A DNA stretch of 6,098 bases from JABDDM01 sp038240295 (GTDB lineage Bacteria; Bacteroidota; Ignavibacteria; Palsa-1295): contig JBBSDW010000174.1 in NCBI GenBank assembly GCA_038240295.1, positions 1 to 6,098 on the forward strand, read 5' to 3'. The first letter of the stretch is position 1, and each line of letters begins with the position of its first letter. The position numbers and the translations under genes were made by a program. The notes below the pieces were generated by a model. That model saw nothing but the letters and a program-made list of their open reading frames with translations, did no database searches and was not told the origin of the DNA. This document shows positions 4,961-6,098 of the stretch, in pieces.

Positions 4961-6098
4961 AGATCACCGAAATCGTTGCGGGCTCGATCGCCGAAGAACT
5001 TGGACTCGCTGTCGGAGAGGATCTGGTTTCGATCAATGGCTCGCAGATCCGCGACGAACTCGATCTGCAATTTCATTCATCTGGCGATCAGATCGAACTC
5101 GAACTCCTGAAGAACGGCGAGACCGTGCTTTACGAGATCGAAAAGGAATACGACGAAGAGCTTGGTCTGAAGGTCGAGCCGATGAAGATGACCGCGTGCG
5201 GAAATGATTGCGTCTTCTGCTTCGTCGATCAGAATCCGGAGGGTCTCCGCAAGGCGCTCTATTTCCGCGATGGCGATTACCGGTTCAGTCATCTGTACGG
5301 CAATTTCAACACGATGACGAACGTCGGGCCCTCTTCGATGGAGCGGATCGTTCGTCAGCGATTGATGCCGCAGTATATCAGCGTCCATTCGACCGATCTC
5401 GAAGTTCGCAAGACCCTTATGCGTCTTCGCAAAGACGACAAGATTATGGAGAAGCTCCGCTATCTCGCCGAGAACGAGATCTGGATGCATGGGCAGATCG
5501 TGCTTTGTCCAGGCATTAACGATGGAGCGAGCCTCGACAAAACCGTGGAGGATGTCTTCTCGCTCTGGCCCGCGATGAAGACGCTGGCAGTTGTGCCGGT
5601 TGGGCTCACGAGTCATCGGCTCGGCCTCAAAGAACTCCGAGTGGTCGATCGAGACTACGCTCGAATGATGATCGACTGGGCTGCGAAGCTGCAAACGAGA
5701 TTCAAAGAACTGACGGGTGCGAGCTGGCTTTATCTTTCGGATGAATTTTATCTTGTCGCCGAAGTGCCGGTTCCTGATGAAGATTTCTACGATGGATTTC
5801 CGCAACTCGAGAATGGCATCGGAATGGTGCGCGATTTCATTGAAGAAACCAGGCGCGAGGTCGAGACAATTCTGCTTTCACGAAAGTCCGATGAACCGAA
5901 ACGCTTGACGCTTGCGACCGGCACGCTTGCCGCGGGCTTCATGCGCAACGAGATCCTGCCGATTCTCAAGCAGATCCCGAACCTCGATGTCGATCTCGAG
6001 GTCGTCGTAAATAAACTTTACGGACCCGCAGTCACCGTCACGGGATTGTTATCGGGCAAATGCTTCACCGAACATTTTGCACATAAAGCGTCGAGCGA
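4957..6098 (+). CDS. PDZ-radical SAM-DUF512 protein, 3'-truncated by the window
   Basis: The ATG at 4957 overlaps the upstream stop as ATGA, and the frame stays open to the window end (380 codons plus 2 bases). DUF512 proteins as I recall are about 430-460 residues, so the C-terminal end is missing. Residues 3-60 form a PDZ-like module (GSIAEELGL, GEDLVSINGSQIRDELD). The radical-SAM cysteines are Cys81, Cys85 and Cys88 in CGNDCVFCFVDQNPEGLR, followed by YFRDGDYRFSHLYGNF (102-117), YISVHSTD (140-147), QIVLCPGIND (180-189), VVPVGLT (212-218), SDEFYL (261-266) and GFPQLENGIGM. These are the diagnostic blocks of the DUF512 family. The C-terminal domain begins near LTLATGTLAAGF. It is presumably a [4Fe-4S]/SAM enzyme in the cytoplasm. 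No reaction is established for the family to my knowledge, so no function is assigned. It is the last visible gene of the mtaB operon. Confidence 0.9.
   Translation, partial: MKITEIVAGSIAEELGLAVGEDLVSINGSQIRDELDLQFHSSGDQIELELLKNGETVLYEIEKEYDEELGLKVEPMKMTACGNDCVFCFVDQNPEGLRKALYFRDGDYRFSHLYGNFNTMTNVGPSSMERIVRQRLMPQYISVHSTDLEVRKTLMRLRKDDKIMEKLRYLAENEIWMHGQIVLCPGINDGASLDKTVEDVFSLWPAMKTLAVVPVGLTSHRLGLKELRVVDRDYARMMIDWAAKLQTRFKELTGASWLYLSDEFYLVAEVPVPDEDFYDGFPQLENGIGMVRDFIEETRREVETILLSRKSDEPKRLTLATGTLAAGFMRNEILPILKQIPNLDVDLEVVVNKLYGPAVTVTGLLSGKCFTEHFAHKASS

Noticed and set aside
5077..5805. Long minus-strand open frame (242 codons) opposite the DUF512 gene
   Set aside because: It is entirely antisense to a gene with intact radical-SAM and DUF512 motifs, and its His/Arg-rich, low-complexity peptide is typical of a codon-bias shadow.

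Overview
The window is about 6.1 kb of gene-dense bacterial chromosome with roughly balanced base composition. It carries housekeeping genes rather than phage, defence or other accessory cargo. Three things hint at the FCB side of the bacterial tree (Bacteroidota, Ignavibacteria, Kapabacteria-like) or a similar group. The 2-oxoacid dehydrogenase E1 looks like an alpha/beta fusion, MtaB carries a TLGCKLNYSET-type N-terminus, and the tRNA gene does not encode its CCA. This placement is inference and weak; no rRNA or marker gene is present to settle it.

Layout, left to right. (1) Positions 1-1182, plus strand: the 3' part of a thiamine-diphosphate-dependent 2-oxoacid dehydrogenase E1, covering the linker and the whole beta-type half. 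(2) Its stop codon directly abuts that of the convergent tadA gene (minus strand, 1674-1183). A 9-bp hairpin containing both stop codons and followed by a T run looks like a shared intrinsic terminator. (3) A tandem 7-bp repeat overlies the start of tadA. (4) 27 bp further upstream, on the same minus strand, is a tRNA with a CAU anticodon whose body matches the isoleucine-2 (lysidine) type rather than elongator methionine. (5) Positions 1776-2255 are a 480-bp non-coding region between divergent transcription units. It contains a stem-loop just upstream of the tRNA and a 136-bp imperfect inverted-repeat element of MITE/REP style. (6) From 2256 to the window end there is a tightly packed plus-strand operon. 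It contains mtaB (tRNA methylthiotransferase), a GT39/ArnT-like membrane glycosyltransferase, and a PDZ-radical SAM-DUF512 protein that runs off the window. Neighbouring reading frames overlap by 1 nt and 4 nt.

Functionally, the middle of the window is themed on decoding. It has a tRNA that must be modified to read AUA, the deaminase that makes the wobble inosine of tRNA-Arg, and the radical-SAM enzyme that makes ms2t6A37. Two radical-SAM [4Fe-4S] enzymes (MtaB and the DUF512 protein) flank the membrane glycosyltransferase in one apparent operon, with no obvious pathway linking the three. I do not see a clearly new multi-gene system. The items most worth a second look are the inverted-repeat element, the heptamer repeat at the tadA start, the lysidine tRNA next to tadA, and the DUF512 protein of unknown function.
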